DNA from: Aldehydirespirator sp965204875
Lineage (GTDB): Bacteria > Actinomycetota > Acidimicrobiia > Acidimicrobiales > Aldehydirespiratoraceae
Reading direction: 5' to 3'
DNA: 64,000 nt
Assembly (NCBI GenBank): GCA_965204875.1
Contig: OZ242020.1
Coordinates: 186,001-250,000, forward strand
Under the pieces are notes generated by a model that searched no databases, was not told the DNA's origin, and worked only from the letters and a program-made list of their open reading frames with translations. This document shows, piece after piece, positions 8,084 through 18,500 of this stretch. Numbering within the stretch: position 1 is the stretch's first letter; every line of letters begins with the position of its first letter. A program made the position numbers and the translations under genes.

Positions 8084-9358
8084 TTAGGGGCCGAGGGTGG
8101 TCAGGGGCACCACGAGGACTCCGTCCTTGCGGCGGTAGCCGAAACCTACTGCGGTCACGACCACGAGGTTGGCCGGCGCGCCCACATGACGCTCATCGAC
8201 GACGGAGCGCAACTTGATCAGCGACGCGGCCGCCGCGTCGATGGCGTCCTGCCCGCCCAGCTTGATCTCTGCGGCGATCCATGCGACGTCGCTTCTCTCG
8301 ATGATGGCGTCGACCTCCAACCCGCTGCTGTCGCGGTAGTGGGCGAGCCGAGCCCTGACCGACTGGGCGTAGACGCGCAGGTCTCTCACCGCGAGCGACT
8401 CGAACAGCAGCCCGAAGGCCGGCAGATCCCGCATCAGCCGCTCGGGTCCGGCGTGCAGGGCGGCCGCGGCCAGCGACGGATCACACAAGTGGCGCTTCGG
8501 CGCTTGACGCAGCCGGGCACGGGAACGCAGCTCGGCCGACCAGGCGGGCAGATCCTCGACCACGAAGAGGCGCCGCAGCGCATCGAGGTAGGCGCCGACG
8601 GTGCGACGGTCGAGCGGACGCTCGCCTCCCGTGTCGGCGGCAAGAGTGCTCTCCGACGCCTCGGTGGACACGTTGCGCGCCAGCGACCGCAGCAGCCGCT
8701 CGACGCCCGACGGATCCCGCGCCGGGCCATCCAGCTGCGGGAGGTCGGCACGGCATGTCTCCTCAAGATAGGAGGCGGCATAGTCCCGAGCAGAGGCAAG
8801 ATCTGCATCCCTAGTGGCGGGCCAGCCGCCGCGACACGCTGCCTCCACAAGATCCCGCATCCCCGCTGCGGATTCCACCGCTCCCATAGCGTTCCCAGAG
8901 AAGAGGCCGTCGATGGACACATCACCCGACGAGATCCCCGACTCGAACAGCGACATGGGGCGCATCCGCATCCTTGACACGCGCCCCGTGCCGGTGCGGC
9001 GCGTGATGTCGTCGGCCGGCGTCGCGGAACCCGCCAAAATGAACCTTCCCGTCCGGCGTCCCTCGTCAGCGGCCGCTCTCACTTGATTCCATATCTCCGG
9101 CGCCAGCTGCCACTCGTCGAGAAGCCGCGGCTCCGGACCTGCCAGCAGCCCGGCCGGGTCCACCTGCGCCGCGAGCCGAGCGCTCAGGCTGGACCCGAAC
9201 ATCACCTCGCTGCGGGAGTGTCGCCGGCCCGTCGATGTCTTGCCACAGGCTCGCGGGCCCTCCAGCACCACAGCCGGCAACGCCCGGAGACCAGCCTGCA
9301 CTTGGGCGTCCACCACCCTCGGCAAGTACCAGTCGAGTGCTCTCCCAGGACTCCCCAT
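8084..9358 (-). CDS. AAA-type ATPase with DUF4143-like C-terminal domain
   Basis: 424 residues. Walker A GPRACGKT is at 34-41 and a Walker B-like RLLDEWQ at 78-84, followed by a sensor strand ILAGSA near 105. The second half has the DUF4143 features: a helical domain (RRTVGAYLDALRRLFVVEDLPAW near 245) and a nuclease-like end (SGLEVDAIIE near 350, AEIKLGG near 367). These solitary ATPases are common in actinobacteria and archaea and often lie in accessory DNA; their role is unknown, with toxin-antitoxin or mobile-element links proposed. Repeats in the upstream spacer may regulate it. Confidence 0.88.
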   Translation of the reverse strand: MGSPGRALDWYLPRVVDAQVQAGLRALPAVVLEGPRACGKTSTGRRHSRSEVMFGSSLSARLAAQVDPAGLLAGPEPRLLDEWQLAPEIWNQVRAAADEGRRTGRFILAGSATPADDITRRTGTGRVSRMRMRPMSLFESGISSGDVSIDGLFSGNAMGAVESAAGMRDLVEAACRGGWPATRDADLASARDYAASYLEETCRADLPQLDGPARDPSGVERLLRSLARNVSTEASESTLAADTGGERPLDRRTVGAYLDALRRLFVVEDLPAWSAELRSRARLRQAPKRHLCDPSLAAAALHAGPERLMRDLPAFGLLFESLAVRDLRVYAQSVRARLAHYRDSSGLEVDAIIERSDVAWIAAEIKLGGQDAIDAAAASLIKLRSVVDERHVGAPANLVVVTAVGFGYRRKDGVLVVPLTTLGP

Positions 9359-9367
9359 ACCGGGCCA

Positions 9368-9442
9368 ATGTACCGTTTGACGGCTGGCTGATGTACAAAA
9401 CGTCGAGGTTCTGATGTACCAAACGTCGTGACCCGCGGGTCA
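9368..9442 (-). promoter_or_regulatory. Iterated element and palindrome upstream of the ATPase gene
   Basis: 9388-9405 and 9411-9428 match at 17 of 18 bases (CTGATGTAC[A/C]AAACGTCG), with a weaker copy at 9368-9383 (AATGTACCGTTTGACG). A 14-bp perfect palindrome TGACCCGCGGGTCA lies at 9429-9442. The 23-bp spacing is about two helical turns, as for paired repressor sites. The nearest copy is 10 nt from the ATPase start, so autoregulation is plausible. Confidence 0.5.
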
Positions 9443-9575
9443 TGAACGACCTGGCAACCCCAGAATGGCGGCTGCGTCCGCAGGCCGGCGGCCCACTTCA
9501 GTGGCAGCGCTCACGACCCCGAATGCTTGCCGCCCTTGGCGGCACCGTGCGCGATTGCGCTTGCGACCCGCCGGC
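9443..9575. other. Spacer between two minus-strand genes
   Basis: This stretch follows the stop of the ABC permease gene on the minus strand. I see no convincing gene or terminator in it. Confidence 0.5.
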
Positions 9576-10391
9576 CTAGCCAGTGGCTACGCGGTGGGAC
9601 AGGGAGCGGAAGGCCATCACGAACGTCACGATCCCGAGCCCGCCGATGGCGGCCGCTCCCTTGCCGAGGGCGGCCGGATCCCACCCCTGCGACAGCAGCG
9701 AGCGCATGCCCTCGAGCAGGTAGGTGACCGGATTCCAGGTCGACACGGCCTGCATCCATCCGGTCATCAGCTCGCGGGGCAAATAGGCGGGCGTGAGGAA
9801 CGCGAACGGGAAGAAGATCAGGAAGGCCGAGTTGACCGCCGCCGGGTTCCCGGTGCGCAACGCCACGGTGTAGGGAAAGCCGGTGAAGGCGAGGCTCCAA
9901 GCCACCGCGAACGCCAGGAGCAGCACCAGCCCCGCCGGCCCCGTGCCGAAGCGCACCCCGGCCGCCAGCCCCATGACGATCACGACCAGCGACAGCGCCA
10001 GCGCCAGCACCACGTCGGCGACCATCATCCCCAGCAGCAGCGTCGACCGGCGCACCGGTGTCACCAGCATGCGGTCGAGGTAGCCCGTCTGGATGTCGGT
10101 GACGAGCACCGACGCACGGGAGATGCCCGTCACGGCGAAGATGATGGCCACGGGGATCTGGAACGCCCTGTAGTCGATGCCGGGCACGCGCTCCACGAAC
10201 GACTCCAGCGCGCCGGTGTTCACGATGAAGAAGAACACCGGGATGATCAGCGCCGGCGCCAGCGCCTCCGGCTCTCGGGCGAGACTGCGCACCGAGCGCC
10301 GAGCGACGGTGGCGATGTCGGTGAGGACCCCCACGGACCGAGCCATGCGCGCCGGTGGCGCGGCGGCAGGCTCGGGCGCCGGCGGGCTCAT
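9576..10391 (-). CDS. ABC-2 type exporter permease (DrrB-like)
   Basis: Membrane subunit of an ABC-2 exporter, 271 residues, with about six hydrophobic segments (IIPVFFFIV near 50, VAIIFAVTGIS near 85, TLLLGMMVADVVLALALSLVVIVMG near 117-140, LVLLLAFAVAWSLAF near 155, SAFLIFFPFAFLTPAYLP near 190, GGLGIVTFVMAF near 250). NPVTYLLEGMR near the end is a characteristic DrrB/ABC-2 motif. Its start overlaps the stop of the ATPase gene by 4 nt. Substrate unknown; drug, lipid or polyketide export is typical of the family. Confidence 0.88.
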   Translation of the reverse strand: MSPPAPEPAAAPPARMARSVGVLTDIATVARRSVRSLAREPEALAPALIIPVFFFIVNTGALESFVERVPGIDYRAFQIPVAIIFAVTGISRASVLVTDIQTGYLDRMLVTPVRRSTLLLGMMVADVVLALALSLVVIVMGLAAGVRFGTGPAGLVLLLAFAVAWSLAFTGFPYTVALRTGNPAAVNSAFLIFFPFAFLTPAYLPRELMTGWMQAVSTWNPVTYLLEGMRSLLSQGWDPAALGKGAAAIGGLGIVTFVMAFRSLSHRVATG

Positions 10392-11461
10392 GTGCCATGG
10401 CCTCCGAGACCGGCGCGGTCTGCGTCGGGGTCGGCAGCCGACGTCCGGTATCCCGTCGCCTGGTCGGAGTCGGCAGCGGACATCCGGTAACCCGTCGCCT
10501 GCAGGAACACGTCGTCGAGCGAGGGCGTGCGCACGGTCAGCGAGCTGGGCTGCAGCCCCGCGGCTGACAGGGCCACCGCCACCCGGCCCACGAGCGCGGC
10601 GCCGTCCGCGGTCGCCACGGTGATGCCGCGGCGGCCCCTGGTGACGGCGCCGGCCTCGGGGAGGGCCCCGGCCACCTCGGCGGCGGGCGCGATGGCGTCG
10701 GGCGCCAGGTCGACGATGATCACGTCGGCGCCCACAGCGCGCTTCAGGTCCGCCGGAGCGCCCTCCCTCACGATGCGTCCCTGTGCGATGATCGCCACCC
10801 GGTCGGCCAGCGCGTCGGCCTCCTCGAGGTACTGCGTGGTGAGGAAGACGGTCACCCCCAGATCACGGTTGAGGCGGCGCACCTCGTCCCACACGTGCGT
10901 GCGGCTGACCGGGTCGAGCCCGGTCGTGGGCTCGTCGAGGAAGATCACCTGAGGGCTGTGAATCAGCGAGGCGGCAAGGTCGAGGCGCCGTCTCATGCCG
11001 CCGCTGTAGGTGCCCACCCGTGCGTCGATGGCGTCCCCGATGGCTGCGAGGCCGATCGCGCGGTCTATAGAGGCGCGGCGGTGCGCCGCGCTCAGCCCGT
11101 ACAGCCGGGCCTGCAGGTCCAGGATCTCGCGCCCGGTCTGCCTCTCGTCGAGCGCAGCGTCCTGCATGGCCACGCCGATGCGCACGCGAACCTCTCCGGG
11201 GCTTTCCACCACGTCGTGTCCCGCCACCATGGCCCGCCCCGAGGTGGGCGCGAGCAGCGTGCACAGCATCCGCACCGTGGTGCTCTTGCCGGCGCCGTTG
11301 GGCCCTAGGAAGCCGTAGATCTCGCCGTCGCCGACGGCGAGGTCCACGCCGTCCACCGCACGCGTGCGGCCGAAGGTTCGCACCAGCGCGCCGGCCTCGA
11401 TGGCCATGCCGTTGCCGCCGGCGGCCCCGCGATGCGATGGCTGATCAACGAGACCCGGCAC
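10388..11461 (-). CDS. ABC-2 exporter ATP-binding protein (DrrA-like)
   Basis: ATPase partner of the preceding permease, 357 residues. Walker A GPNGAGKST is at 53-61, signature YSGGMRRRLDLA at 152-163, Walker B VIFLDEPTTGLDP at 172-184, and the H-loop position reads TTQY instead of the usual TTH. The C-terminal tail holds two copies of a short repeat (ATGYR[M/T]SAAD), encoded by a 30-nt near-duplication. The GTG at 11461 gives the longest form; the ATG at 11407 (MAIEAG) fits family length better. A truncated copy of this gene's 5' half lies at 18956-19130. Confidence 0.9.
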   Translation of the reverse strand: MPGLVDQPSHRGAAGGNGMAIEAGALVRTFGRTRAVDGVDLAVGDGEIYGFLGPNGAGKSTTVRMLCTLLAPTSGRAMVAGHDVVESPGEVRVRIGVAMQDAALDERQTGREILDLQARLYGLSAAHRRASIDRAIGLAAIGDAIDARVGTYSGGMRRRLDLAASLIHSPQVIFLDEPTTGLDPVSRTHVWDEVRRLNRDLGVTVFLTTQYLEEADALADRVAIIAQGRIVREGAPADLKRAVGADVIIVDLAPDAIAPAAEVAGALPEAGAVTRGRRGITVATADGAALVGRVAVALSAAGLQPSSLTVRTPSLDDVFLQATGYRMSAADSDQATGYRTSAADPDADRAGLGGHGT

Positions 11462-11655
11462 CCGCAGGACGCTAGCGGCGCACAGCGTCGGTGAGCCGCC
11501 GTACCGGAGCGCGCGGTGCGCTCAGCGAGGCCGCGCCGGATGCGGCCCAAGGCACAGGCCGCCGCACGGTCGCTTCGCTGGATCCCAGCGGGGAAGGAGG
11601 GTCCCGGCCCGGATTCGGCCGAGACCCTCGTTCGGGGTTGTGGCAAGCCTGGCGT
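11462..11655 (-). other. Spacer between surface protein 1 and the ABC operon
   Basis: Contains the terminator hairpin described separately. It also holds a region (about 11470-11515) that is duplicated beside the ABC ATPase fragment at 19105-19145, and a block (about 11517-11596) that recurs upstream of the hairpin at 15440-15525 and in part at 22870-22921. Confidence 0.6.
11597..11629 (-). terminator. Terminator-like hairpin after surface protein 1
   Basis: Arms GAGGGTCCCGGCC and GGCCGAGACCCTC pair with one mismatch around a short loop, 27 nt past the stop codon. The same hairpin follows surface genes 2 and 4 but is absent after gene 3. Confidence 0.65.
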
Positions 11656-14600
11656 TCAGCTGATCGTCTTTGTCTTCCAATCCGAGGGAGTTCCCCAGCC
11701 GTTACTGTTGCGCGCCCGCAGCCGCAGTTTCCACGTACCGCTAGGAATGCCACCAACGGGACCGGCATTAGCAGACGTGGTCGATGCATTCACGCCGAGA
11801 AGAGTGTACCAAGACCCAGGGTTCGCTTCCCCAGGCACGTGCCACTGAACTTGCCACCCAAGCACGCTTGAATCTCCAAGAGCAGTCCAGGATATGGCGA
11901 GGGTGCTCCCACCCACACTCTTCGAGAAGTCCAAACCCGTCGGCTTGCCCGGCGCTCCAGCAGGCACGGTCGTGGTGGTGGTCGTAGTCGTGGTGGTCGT
12001 CGTTGTCGTGGTGGTGGCGCCGCCGGAGGAGGGTTCGCTGTATCTGATGATGCCGCCGTTGGGGAACTTGGGGGCGGGTGCGTTGCCCTTTTGCCTGACG
12101 AAGAACACGACGCTGCCCTTGGTGCCCGAGCTGCCGGTGTCGGGGTCCTCCATCAACACCGAGAACGTGAGACTGCCGTCGGTGCCAGTCACCTTGTCGA
12201 TCCAATCGCTGCTGACAATGGTAAGGGACTTGGGCTTGTAGCTGAGCGTATCATTCTTTCTGGTGATCTGAGTAGCATGGCCGCCGGAGAGGTACATCCG
12301 CTGCACATTGAACACAGCCGGACCCGTGCCGTCCACACCAGTGGTGGTGACCTCACCATCGTCGTCGATGAGTTGCACCTTGACAGTCACTTCCTCACCG
12401 AAATCAGCCGACACCTTCGTGGTGACCTTGTCACCCGACGGGAAAGTCTTGTCCTTGTTCGCGCCCTCAGTGCTCACCTCGACCGTGGTAGCAACCGTGC
12501 CTGAGGCAACAGTCGTCGCCGGCGCAGTGCCAGAAGTGGTCCTGGCGCCCTCAGACACCTTCACATAGAACATGTGCAACCGCTTGTTGGCGTGCGGATT
12601 ACTCGCATAGGCCGGCCCGTTGACCTCCTCAACGACGAGCACCATCAGCGTCGCAACATCACCGGCAGAACCCGAGTCGGGATCTGCCGGCGCCGCGACC
12701 ACAAACGAAGCCATACCCTCACCGTCGGTCTTCAGATCGTGCACGTGGGTGCTGGTCCACGTCCCGCACGCCGCCCTACTAGCACCGCAGACAACGCTGA
12801 CGCCGGTAGTGGCCACAGTAGACTTGCCCGAAACCGTGAGCCGAGTAGCCGCCTTCGCCGCGTCCTGCTGCAAAGCATGCAAAACCACCGGGTTGGTGCC
12901 ATCCTTACCGAACGCAGCGCTCTTCACCACATCATTGTCGTTCTCGTCAATGTGCTGCAACTGCACCGTGAACCGCGACCAATCACCAAACTTCATCTCA
13001 TAATACGCATGCGAGTCGCTATCGGTCATCCTCGTAGCCGCAACCACCGTGTCATCAGCCGTGATCTCCAACAACTCCGCCGCCACCCGAGCCACAGTCG
13101 TCGTGGTCGTGGTGGTCGTAGTTGTCGTGGCAGTGGTGGTAGTGGTGGCAGGCGTCGTCGTCGTCGGGGCAGTAGTTGTAGTTGTAGTGGTAGCCCCGCT
13201 GGGTTCGGTGAACCTGATGATGCCGGTCTTCACCGCGGTGCTACCGTTGCTGTCAGTGGCGCCGGGCGCGTTGGTCTTGGCTCGCATGATGAAACAGATG
13301 CTGCCCTTGGTGCCAGACTGCTTGGTATCGTAATCAACCATAGTGACAACGAAACTGACACTGCCGTCGTTGCCGGTCGACTTGGTCCCAGCAGACCCAT
13401 GGTCAATAGACGTGTGCGTCCCAGAAAACCACTCCAACGCAGGCCGACCGTCGGAACTGTTTTGACAATTCCGCAGGTGCTGCCTAACTCTCGCACGATA
13501 CAACTCGAACGACGCAGCGGCACTCCCGTCAGCACCCACAGCCGTGTTCGCGCCATCAGCGTCGGTGAGCTGCACCGTCAACGTCACACTGTCACCGAAT
13601 TCAGCCTCAACGTAAGTAAAGCCAGTAGCGAATGTCTTGTCAGACTCCGCGCCCGAAGACGTCACCGTGAAACCCGCAGCCGCCTTCATAGACAACGTAG
13701 TCGTAGTCGACGTAGTAGTCGTAGTCGTAGCCGGGGCGGTCGTAGTGGTAGTGGTGGTTGCCGGGGTGGAACCATCGCCACCGCCACCGCCGGCGGCGGG
13801 AACAGCCGCGGTCGCGGCCGGTGCCGTCACAGCCCCGGCCTTCCCGGCTATGCGCAACTCGAACGCGTCCACCTCGGCGCTGTAACGGGTGCCGCGGCTG
13901 CCGGTCCACACCCACACCGTCACACCCCGACCGATGGTCGCCGCGCTCAACTCGTCCAACCTGACATCGCCGTCGGCACCGGTGACCGGATCACGCGCGT
14001 CGATCACACACTTGGTGGAGGTGCGGTTCACGCTGCGCACGATCGCGTTGCACCCGCTCCGCAGATCAAACGCCCGATACCGGCGCTGCGAGTCCACATA
14101 GAACCCGTCAACCGGCGCACCGGCCACCGGCGCGAACGCGTCGTCGCGCACCGACACCACCACCCTGTTGCCGTCAGACTGCGCGGTCACACCCGCCGGG
14201 CGCACACCCGTATGCGCCAGCGTGCGCGTGATGAACGACGCCATATTCTTGCGCAACACCGGATCACCAGGCGAGAACACACTCGCGCCCGCCGCGCTGC
14301 CCGTAGTGATGCCAAGCTCATACGCGTAGGAGATCGCCGTGTCCACAGCCTGAGGCAGACCACGACGCGCGTCAGCGAAATGATCCAGCGTCCCGCCCGA
14401 ACCCAAGATCAGCTGACCCGCCATCGCGCCGTCCTGATGGAACAGGCCAGGGCTCGCATGGCGCAGGAACCCGATGAGGGCCACCGCCATCTCAGCACGC
14501 GTGATACTCGCATCCGGCCTGAACGCCATCCCCGAGCCAGCCAAGATGTCATTGCGGGCCAGCGCCACGATCGCGTTGCGGCGCTCCGCGTCCAAATCCG

Positions 14601-15075
14601 CTATGTCAGCGAAATCGGCGGCGCTCGAGCCACCCGTCAAATCCATCCCCGCGACCCCGGCGGCCCGGTAGAGGAACAACGCCATCTGCGAACGCGTCAC
14701 CTCAGACCCGGCATCGAACCGCTCAGCCGTCCTGCCCCTGGTGATCCCGTAATACGCGATGCAGTTGATCGCGTCCTCGGCAACCAAACCAGCCGTGTCC
14801 ACGAACCCCGCGTCACGCGTCGCGTCGCCCACGCACGCCGAGAACGCCGGCAACGCATCAGCCTCCGCCCCACTGCCCCCCACGGGCGCAGCCCCAGCCG
14901 GAGCCGCTGCCACGACCCCAGCAACCAAACCAACCGCCAACAACACACACCACAACCCGCCACCACGCAAACCACGACCACGCAAGCCACCACGACGGCG
15001 GCGACCGACCATGCGCATCAGCCGGCCCCCCCCCCCGCGGCGAGAACCACTACCAACGCCAACCGCCTGCGACAT
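11656..15075 (-). CDS. Surface protein 1: SLH-repeat, poly-Thr linked beta-module protein with terminal FnIII
   Basis: Secreted protein of 1139 residues. ATG 15075 is chosen because AGGAGG lies 9 nt upstream; the frame opens 24 nt earlier without a ribosome site. An 11-G run encodes Gly residues 14-17. A basic n-region, hydrophobic core and AGAAP cleavage site follow. Next come three SLH-like repeats (YYGITRGRTAERFDAGSEVTRSQMAL; ILAGSGMAFRPDASITRAEM; LGITTGSAAGASVFSPGDPVLRK) and a conserved beta-domain ending FELRIAG. The rest alternates poly-Thr linkers with module A, module B and module A again, then one FnIII domain ending in TIS. SLH repeats usually bind secondary cell-wall polymers, so a cell-surface location is inferred. 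Function unknown. Confidence 0.85.
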   Translation of the reverse strand: MSQAVGVGSGSRRGGGGRLMRMVGRRRRGGLRGRGLRGGGLWCVLLAVGLVAGVVAAAPAGAAPVGGSGAEADALPAFSACVGDATRDAGFVDTAGLVAEDAINCIAYYGITRGRTAERFDAGSEVTRSQMALFLYRAAGVAGMDLTGGSSAADFADIADLDAERRNAIVALARNDILAGSGMAFRPDASITRAEMAVALIGFLRHASPGLFHQDGAMAGQLILGSGGTLDHFADARRGLPQAVDTAISYAYELGITTGSAAGASVFSPGDPVLRKNMASFITRTLAHTGVRPAGVTAQSDGNRVVVSVRDDAFAPVAGAPVDGFYVDSQRRYRAFDLRSGCNAIVRSVNRTSTKCVIDARDPVTGADGDVRLDELSAATIGRGVTVWVWTGSRGTRYSAEVDAFELRIAGKAGAVTAPAATAAVPAAGGGGGDGSTPATTTTTTTAPATTTTTTSTTTTLSMKAAAGFTVTSSGAESDKTFATGFTYVEAEFGDSVTLTVQLTDADGANTAVGADGSAAASFELYRARVRQHLRNCQNSSDGRPALEWFSGTHTSIDHGSAGTKSTGNDGSVSFVVTMVDYDTKQSGTKGSICFIMRAKTNAPGATDSNGSTAVKTGIIRFTEPSGATTTTTTTAPTTTTPATTTTTATTTTTTTTTTTVARVAAELLEITADDTVVAATRMTDSDSHAYYEMKFGDWSRFTVQLQHIDENDNDVVKSAAFGKDGTNPVVLHALQQDAAKAATRLTVSGKSTVATTGVSVVCGASRAACGTWTSTHVHDLKTDGEGMASFVVAAPADPDSGSAGDVATLMVLVVEEVNGPAYASNPHANKRLHMFYVKVSEGARTTSGTAPATTVASGTVATTVEVSTEGANKDKTFPSGDKVTTKVSADFGEEVTVKVQLIDDDGEVTTTGVDGTGPAVFNVQRMYLSGGHATQITRKNDTLSYKPKSLTIVSSDWIDKVTGTDGSLTFSVLMEDPDTGSSGTKGSVVFFVRQKGNAPAPKFPNGGIIRYSEPSSGGATTTTTTTTTTTTTTTTVPAGAPGKPTGLDFSKSVGGSTLAISWTALGDSSVLGWQVQWHVPGEANPGSWYTLLGVNASTTSANAGPVGGIPSGTWKLRLRARNSNGWGTPSDWKTKTIS
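15026..15036 (-). repeat. Homopolymer run of 11 G (coding strand) in surface gene 1
   Basis: Begins 39 nt after the chosen start codon. With 11 G the start and the body are in the same frame (ON configuration). Such runs are prone to slipped-strand length change. Confidence 0.85.
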
Positions 15076-15101
15076 CAGCCACAACCTCCTACTACGCATT
15101 C

Positions 15102-15142
15102 CGGCGGAACCCCGCCGAACCTAATCGACCGGCACGACCCTA
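15102..15142 (-). promoter_or_regulatory. Promoter -10 and leader hairpin of surface gene 1
   Basis: A TAGGGT -10-like box (15137-15142) lies 62 nt upstream of the start. The transcribed leader contains a hairpin with 6-bp arms CGGCGG/CCGCCG (15102-15117), just before AGGAGG. The same arrangement precedes all four surface genes at nearly the same distances. Confidence 0.6.
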
Positions 15143-15525
15143 CCACCACCCCGGCCAGCAGACACGCCAACCCCGGCAGCACCAGCGCCACACGGGGCTT
15201 CCCCCCGCCGGACGACCGAAACTGAACAAGCACGACCCTAGCACCACCCCCGGCCGACCGCAGCCAACCAGGCGACACCGGCGCCACGCCACCCGACCAA
15301 GATACCCCCCCCCGGGCAACGCAACCACCCGCAGTACGGCCCGGCGGCACCCCCGCGGGCGGGCAACACAAACCGCTTCAAGACCGTGTGTGCCCTCAAA
15401 CACCACGGCCAAACACCACGGCGGGACAGGCCAAGAGCGCGCAATGCGCTCAGCGAGGCTACGCCGGATGCGGTTCCAGGCACAGGCCGCGGGCACGGTC
15501 GCTCCGCCGAACCACAGCGGGGAGA
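15143..15525. repeat. Spacer between surface genes 1 and 2 built of repeats
   Basis: Holds a second copy of the promoter block (ACCCTA on the + strand at 15235-15240, about 98 bp from the first). A block at 15184-15230 is shared with 18835-18880. There is a 9-C run (15305-15313) and GC-rich text (15330-15440) shared with 22740-22830. No gene is convincing on either strand. Confidence 0.6.
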
Positions 15526-15557
15526 GAGGGTCCCGGCCCGGATCGGCCGAGACCCTC
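15526..15557 (-). terminator. Terminator-like hairpin after surface protein 2
   Basis: Same 13-bp arms (one mismatch) as after genes 1 and 4, located 20 nt beyond the stop codon. Confidence 0.65.
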
Positions 15558-15576
15558 GCTCAAGGTTCGTGCCAGC

Positions 15577-18500
15577 TTACTCGCTAAATCGGACAATACC
15601 GAATTTCACTGCAGTGTTCGCATCGTTGCCGGTAGCGCCCGGTGCGTTGGCCCGTGCTCTCAACACATAGGCTCGGCTGCCCTTGTCGCCTGATGCTCCC
15701 GCATCAGGATCCGCCATCTCCAAGGGTACCCTGAATTTACCATTATTTCCGGTCGAATAGTTCTTATTGGTCCAAGTTATGTAGGAACCACCGCCCGATC
15801 CCCATGCCGCGAGACCAGCACTGGCACTGCCCCGGGTCATCGACGCAATATGTCCCGTCGTAGTTGTATGCCATATATTGAAGGAAGCGGCACTTACGCC
15901 GTCAGTGCCGCTGGACGTGTTGTCGCCGTCAGCGTCCTTCAGCTGCACCACGATAGCCACCTTGTCCCCGAACTCTGCCTCAACAAAGTCCGTGCCGGCG
16001 GCGAGTGCCTTATCAGTATTCGCGCCAGCAGACATGACCGTGAAACTGTCCGCCGCCTCTCCCGGCAGAGTAGTCGTAGTCGTGGTCGTGGTCGTAGTGG
16101 TAGAAGTCGTCGTAGTCGTCGTAGAGGTCGTAGTGGTAGTCGTGGTCGTCGTGGTCGTGGCTATGGTGGTGGTAGTGGCAGGCATCGTTGTCGTAGTGGT
16201 GGTAGCCGGAGCGGTGGTAGTGGTGGTTGTTGTGGTTGTGGTGCCCGGGGCGGGTTCGCTGAGTCTCACGATGCCGCCGGTGACGGGGGTGGTGGCGAGG
16301 TCGTTGGTGGCGCCGGGGGCGTTGGTCTGTGAGCGGATCAGGAACAACACGCTGCTTGAGTTGCCCGAGGCGCCGGAGTCGGGGTCGTCCATCCAAGCCG
16401 AGAAGGTGAGACTGCCGTCAGCGCCGGTGTAACGGGTCCGACGATACTGGTCCCAACCGCTGGACGCCTTGAGAGAACGAGGCAAAACAAAAGAATCGCG
16501 CGCTCCGGACCTTTCAAGCCTGGTCGCGTGACCTCCTGCGGGGAAGTAGATGCGATGCAACTGGAACGCGGCGCGGGTCGTGCCATCCGCGCCGACGGTG
16601 GTGTCAGCACCGGTACTGTCCTTAAGCTGGATCTTGATGGACACCTCATCACCCCAGTCGGCCTCCACGAAAGTGCTGGTGCGGTTCCCGGACGCGAACG
16701 ACTTGTCCGTCTTCGCACCCCTGGAGGTCACAGTAATGCTCGCAGCCGCGTTGCCCGCGGGCACGGTCGTGGTCACAGCGCTGCCGGAGGTCGTGCGATC
16801 ACCCTCTGACACGAGCACGTTGACCACATGGAACCGCTTGTTCGGCAGGTTCGTGATCGCGGGCGACGCCGGGCCGTTGACCTCCTCCACGAACTGCAAG
16901 ATCAGCGTGACCCTGTCACCCGCAGAACCCGGGTTCGGGTCCGCCGGCGCCGAAACAGCGAACGAAGCCATACCCGTGCCGTCGGTCTTCAAAGTGTGCT
17001 GAGCAACGTTGCCACCCGAAGTCGTGCAACTAGGAGTACATGACACCGAACCCTGATCGTTGGCAACAACCGCAGCGGTAGCACCAGAGGACTGGGAAAA
17101 GCTACCGACATTCACATGACCCCCCAAATTGAACTGCCGCGCATCAACCAACACAGGATTTGCGCCGTCAACACCGAACGCGGCGCGCTTCACCTTATTA
17201 CCATCGCTCTCGTCGGTGTACAACAACTGCACCGTGAACTGCGACCAATCACCGAAACTCATCCTATAAAAATCAACACCATTACCATCCGTAGTCTTAG
17301 TAGCCGCAACAGTCGCATCATCAGGCGTGATACTCAACGACTCAGCCGCCACCTGACCCAACGGCAACGTCGTAGTCCCAGCGGGCGCCGCGGTCGTAGT
17401 CGCAGCCGGTGCCGTGGTCGTCGTAGTCGTCGTGGCGGAACCACCGCCGCCACCGCCGGCAGCGGGAACGACCGCGGTCGCGGCCGGCACCGTCACAGCC
17501 GCAGCCTCCCCGGCTATGTGCAACTCGAACGCATCCACGTCCGCGCTATAACGGGTGCCGCGGCCGCCGGTCCAGACCCACACCGTCACACGCCGACCAA
17601 TCGCAGCCGCGCTCAGCTCGTCCAACCCGACATCACCGTCGGCGCCGGTCACCGGATCACGCGCGTCGATCACGCACACCGTGGAAGTGCGGTTCACGCT
17701 CCGCACGATCGCGTTGCACCCGCCTTGGAGATCAAACGCCCGGTAGCGGCGCTGCGAGTCCACAAAGAACCCGTCAACCGGCGCCCCGGCCACCGGCGCG
17801 AACATCGCGTCGCGCACCGACACCACCACCCTGTTGCCGTCAGCCTGCGCGGTCACGCCCGCCGGGCGCAGCTTCGTGTGCGCCAACGTGCGCGTGATGA
17901 ACGACGCCATATTCTTCCGCAACACCGCACCATCCGGCGCAAACAAGCTCGCGCCGTGCGCGCTGCCCGTAGTGATCCCAAGCTCAAAGGCATACGAGAT
18001 CGCCGTGTCCACACCCTCAGGCAGACCACGACGCGCGTCAGCGAAATGATCCAGCGTCGCACCCGAACCCAGCATCAGCTCACCCTGCATCGCGCCGCTC
18101 TGATGGAACAGGCCAGGGCTGGCATGCCGCAGGAACCCGACCAGTGCCACCGCCATCTCAGCCCGCGTGATACTCGCATCGGGCCTGAACGCCATCCCCG
18201 AACCGGCCAAGATGTCATTGCGAGCCAACGCCACGATGGCGTTGCGGCGCTCCTCGTCCAGGCCGGCAATGTCAGCGAAGTCGGCGACGCCCGAGCCGCC
18301 CGTCAAATCCACCCCGGCCACCTCCGCGGCACGGTGCAAGAACAACGCCATCTGCGAACGCGTCACCTCAGACCCGGCATCGAACCGCTCAGCCGTCCTG
18401 CCCCTAGTGATCCCGTAATACGCGATGCAGTTGATCGCATCCTCAGCAACCAACCCAGCCGTGTCCACGAACCCGGCGTCACGCGTGGCGTCACCCACAC

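Noticed and set aside
9465..10490. 341-codon + strand frame opposite the ABC-2 permease
   Set aside because: Shadow of the permease; His/Arg-rich with no domain.
12574..15225. 883-codon + strand open frame opposite surface gene 1 (also 17116-18876 and 21027-22976 opposite genes 2 and 3)
   Set aside because: Arg/His-rich translation with no domain; arises from GC-rich codon bias and Thr-codon repeats of the real minus-strand genes.
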